Of a stretch of DNA of 6,595 nt, positions 5,672 through 6,595 are shown in pieces. Position 1 is the stretch's first letter. Every line of letters begins with the position of its first letter. The notes below the pieces were generated by a model. That model saw only the letters and a list, made by a program, of their open reading frames with translations. It searched no databases and had not been told where the DNA came from. A program made the translations under genes and the position numbers. The DNA is from Candidatus Aerophobota bacterium (GTDB lineage: Bacteria > Aerophobota > Aerophobia > Aerophobales > B3-G15), in assembly GCA_021162265.1 (NCBI GenBank), contig JAGGZA010000143.1, positions 1 to 6,595 of the forward strand, given 5' to 3'.

Positions 5672-5678
5672 GCATTGA

Positions 5679-5781
5679 CCCAGCACTTATTTACTAAACA
5701 ATGCTTGAGGGCAAAATCATAACTTTTAGCTTATAAAATAGTTTTACCCACAACAACACTTTGTAGTAAATAAGTGCTGGG
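5679..5781. repeat. 103-bp element with 18-bp perfect inverted ends (MITE-like)
   Basis: CCCAGCACTTATTTACTA (5679-5696) and its exact reverse complement (5764-5781) enclose 67 bp that contain no usable reading frame. Inside, GGGCAAAA (5709-5716) can pair with TTTTACCC (5742-5749), so the whole unit could fold as one long imperfect hairpin. No clear target-site duplication was seen. It could be a MITE, a REP-like unit, or a structured leader of the PilX-PilW genes. Confidence 0.65.
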
Positions 5782-5793
5782 AAATTCAACTAA

Positions 5794-5829
5794 CAAATTT
5801 GCGAAGCACTTGCATACTCCGCAAATTTG
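5794..5829. repeat. Palindrome CAAATTTGCG / CGCAAATTTG
   Basis: Ten-base-pair arms (5794-5803 and 5820-5829) around a 16-nt loop, eight bases after the PilV-like stop codon. TTTGCGAAGCA (5798-5808) repeats the core of the palindrome at 2407-2417, so the two may be related elements. Confidence 0.72.
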
Positions 5830-5837
5830 AGTTTCAT

Positions 5838-6212
5838 TTATCTCTTTGTCCAACTGAGTGTAAAATCAACTTGTTTATAGGGATAAGTTATATTATTAAG
5901 AGAAGTGCTTGATGTTGTTTCCTCTATCTGCCAACCTTCCCCTGGTAAACTGCCATAGGAGCCAGTAGCATCAACAAGCCCTCCATAATTCTTTACCGCC
6001 TCCCAATGCTCTGCAAAATTATATTCTTTCCCGGTAACCTCCTCCAGTATCTTTGTCCGCACATCACCCAAGGCAGTAATCTTATCGCCGGCCTTATAGG
6101 TTGTCTTTTTAGCCACCACAAATACTCCCAGCATCCCTACGGCAATAATTCCTACAATCACCGAGGCTACTAAAACCTCTACCAATGTCATTCCTTTTTT
6201 ATTTTTCATCAT
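5838..6212 (-). CDS. PilV/GspI-like minor prepilin
   Basis: A 124-aa prepilin started at the ATG at 6210-6212; a second ATG follows immediately. The leader MMKNKKG ends in a canonical class III site KG/MTLVEVLVAS with glutamate at +5. The hydrophobic helix VASVIVGIIAVGMLGVFVVA follows and should anchor the protein in the inner membrane before assembly. The rest is a short globular domain ending YKQVDFTLSWTKR, the closing strand pattern of PilV/GspI proteins. The longer reading (from a TTG at 6234-6236) only translates the ribosome-binding region (ILGRRE) and is rejected. GGAGG lies six bases before the chosen ATG. It is the first gene after the CpaF-type ATPase, and the gap is largely filled by a heptamer repeat. 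PilV is the best guess among minor pilin types. Confidence 0.87.
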   Translation of the reverse strand: MMKNKKGMTLVEVLVASVIVGIIAVGMLGVFVVAKKTTYKAGDKITALGDVRTKILEEVTGKEYNFAEHWEAVKNYGGLVDATGSYGSLPGEGWQIEETTSSTSLNNITYPYKQVDFTLSWTKR

Positions 6213-6218
6213 TTCTCT

Positions 6219-6223
6219 CCTCC
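6219..6223 (-). promoter_or_regulatory. Strong ribosome-binding site of the PilV-like gene
   Basis: GGAGG on the minus strand (within AGGGAGGAGAG), six bases before the ATG at 6210-6212. It decides the start in favour of this ATG over the in-frame TTG at 6234-6236. Confidence 0.8.
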
Positions 6224-6251
6224 CTAATATTGGCAACTTTTATTCCATTTG

Positions 6252-6279
6252 CCTACTGCTTACTGCATACTGCCTACTT
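6252..6279. repeat. Heptamer tandem repeat at the ATPase stop codon
   Basis: Plus-strand units CCTACTG CTTACTG CATACTG CCTACTT. They use the same unit types as the array at 1764-1830 but in a different order. The last unit contains the TAG stop codon (6274-6276) of the CpaF-type ATPase gene. Confidence 0.82.
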
Positions 6280-6595
6280 TTTCTCAAACATCCTCCTATC
6301 CACCTCAATCCCCTTTGTCTCTAATTCTTCAATAAAAGTAGGGAGAAAACCAGTGGGCTCAAAAGACCCAATGACCTTTCTATTTTTATCAATTCCCTTT
6401 TGTCTAAAAATAAAAATATCCTCCAACACAATATTACCATTTTCTTTAATACCTGTCAACTCTGAAACGCAAATAACCTTACGCGAACCATCGGGCATCC
6501 GCGAGGTCTGAATTATCAAGTCCACTGCCGCCGCAATCTGCTGGCGGATAGCCCGCACCGGCAGATCCATCCCGCTCATCAGTACCAATGTTTCC
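6274..6595 (-). CDS. cpaF: CpaF/TadA-family secretion ATPase, C-terminal part
   Basis: The last 106 residues of a type II/IV secretion ATPase; the start and the Walker motifs lie beyond the right edge. The visible part begins ETLVLMSGMDLPVRAIRQQI, followed by A-A-V-D-L-I-I-Q and then DGSRKVICVSELTG. These are the hallmark end-of-ATPase-domain and C-terminal strands of CpaF/TadA proteins, and differ from PilB/GspE, which carry a tetracysteine motif and other C-terminal sequences. The later segment IVLEDIFIFRQKGIDKNRKV, then GSFEPTGFLPTFIEEL, also fits CpaF. As a cytoplasmic hexamer it would power fibre assembly through a platform protein. CpaF normally serves Tad pili with TadB/TadC, yet the next genes are T4P-type minor pilins and PilMNOPQ-like proteins. 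The first in-frame start in the window (TTG at 6586-6588) is not the real start. The stop codon sits in a heptamer repeat. Confidence 0.9.
   Translation of the reverse strand, partial: ETLVLMSGMDLPVRAIRQQIAAAVDLIIQTSRMPDGSRKVICVSELTGIKENGNIVLEDIFIFRQKGIDKNRKVIGSFEPTGFLPTFIEELETKGIEVDRRMFEKK

Noticed and set aside
5631..5675. N-terminal extension of the PilX-like frame (15 codons)
   Set aside because: The codons read through an 18-bp palindrome, and the shorter form gives a normal basic prepilin leader.
5790..5837. Minus-strand 15-codon frame beginning right after the PilV-like stop (MKLKFAEYASASQIC)
   Set aside because: It only translates the CAAATTTGCG palindrome and has no own ribosome-binding site.

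Overview
The window looks like a piece of an AT-leaning genome of an uncultivated Gram-negative-type bacterium. The secretin and the PilM/N/O/P-type proteins require an outer membrane. The gene order, the many palindromes between genes, the 7-bp short tandem repeats and the S23-type four-helix-bundle gene recall Candidatus Omnitrophota (or a similar candidate phylum) genomes. That placement is an impression from memory, not a test.

All genes lie on the minus strand and form one type IV pilus / type II secretion-like cluster, read from right to left. It begins with the C-terminal end of a CpaF/TadA-family secretion ATPase (6274-6595, cut by the window edge). Three prepilin-like proteins follow: a PilV/GspI-like one (5838-6212), a PilX-like one (5241-5630) and a PilW-like one (4619-5239). 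Next come a fused PilM-PilN protein resembling GspL (3005-4570), PilO (2478-3002), a PilP/GspC-like protein (1828-2388) and the secretin (146-1675). The window ends with the first 40 codons of a four-helix-bundle (S23/IVS) protein (1-120). In working terms, the ATPase drives assembly, the three minor pilins would prime or cap the fibre, PilMN-PilO-PilP form the inner-membrane-to-periplasm alignment complex, and the secretin is the outer-membrane pore. No major pilin, prepilin peptidase or PilC/TadB-type platform protein is visible.

The most unusual content is between, and partly inside, the genes. One class is a family of degenerate 7-bp tandem repeats (GCAGTAA/GCAGTAT/GCAGTAG, GGCAATT, GGGTTGC, GTAACGG, GGCAAAG types), similar in form to the heptanucleotide STRR repeats known from cyanobacteria. 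The other is a set of palindromes (ACCCYGTTAAAT pairs, ATCCCGAAATTTCGGGAT, CAAATTTGCG...CGCAAATTTG, a 10-bp hairpin, and a 103-bp element with 18-bp inverted ends). These repeats occupy six of the eight gene junctions. They contain the stop codons of five of the eight genes that end here, extend two reading frames artificially at their 5' ends, and form part of the prepilin leader of the PilW-like protein and part of the secretin signal peptide. Because the unit is 7 bp, copy-number change inside those two genes would shift the frame, so they are candidate phase-variation sites.

No RNA genes, CRISPR arrays or convincing intrinsic terminators were seen. There is no gene-free stretch above 300 bases; the longest (5631-5837) is filled almost entirely by palindromic elements.
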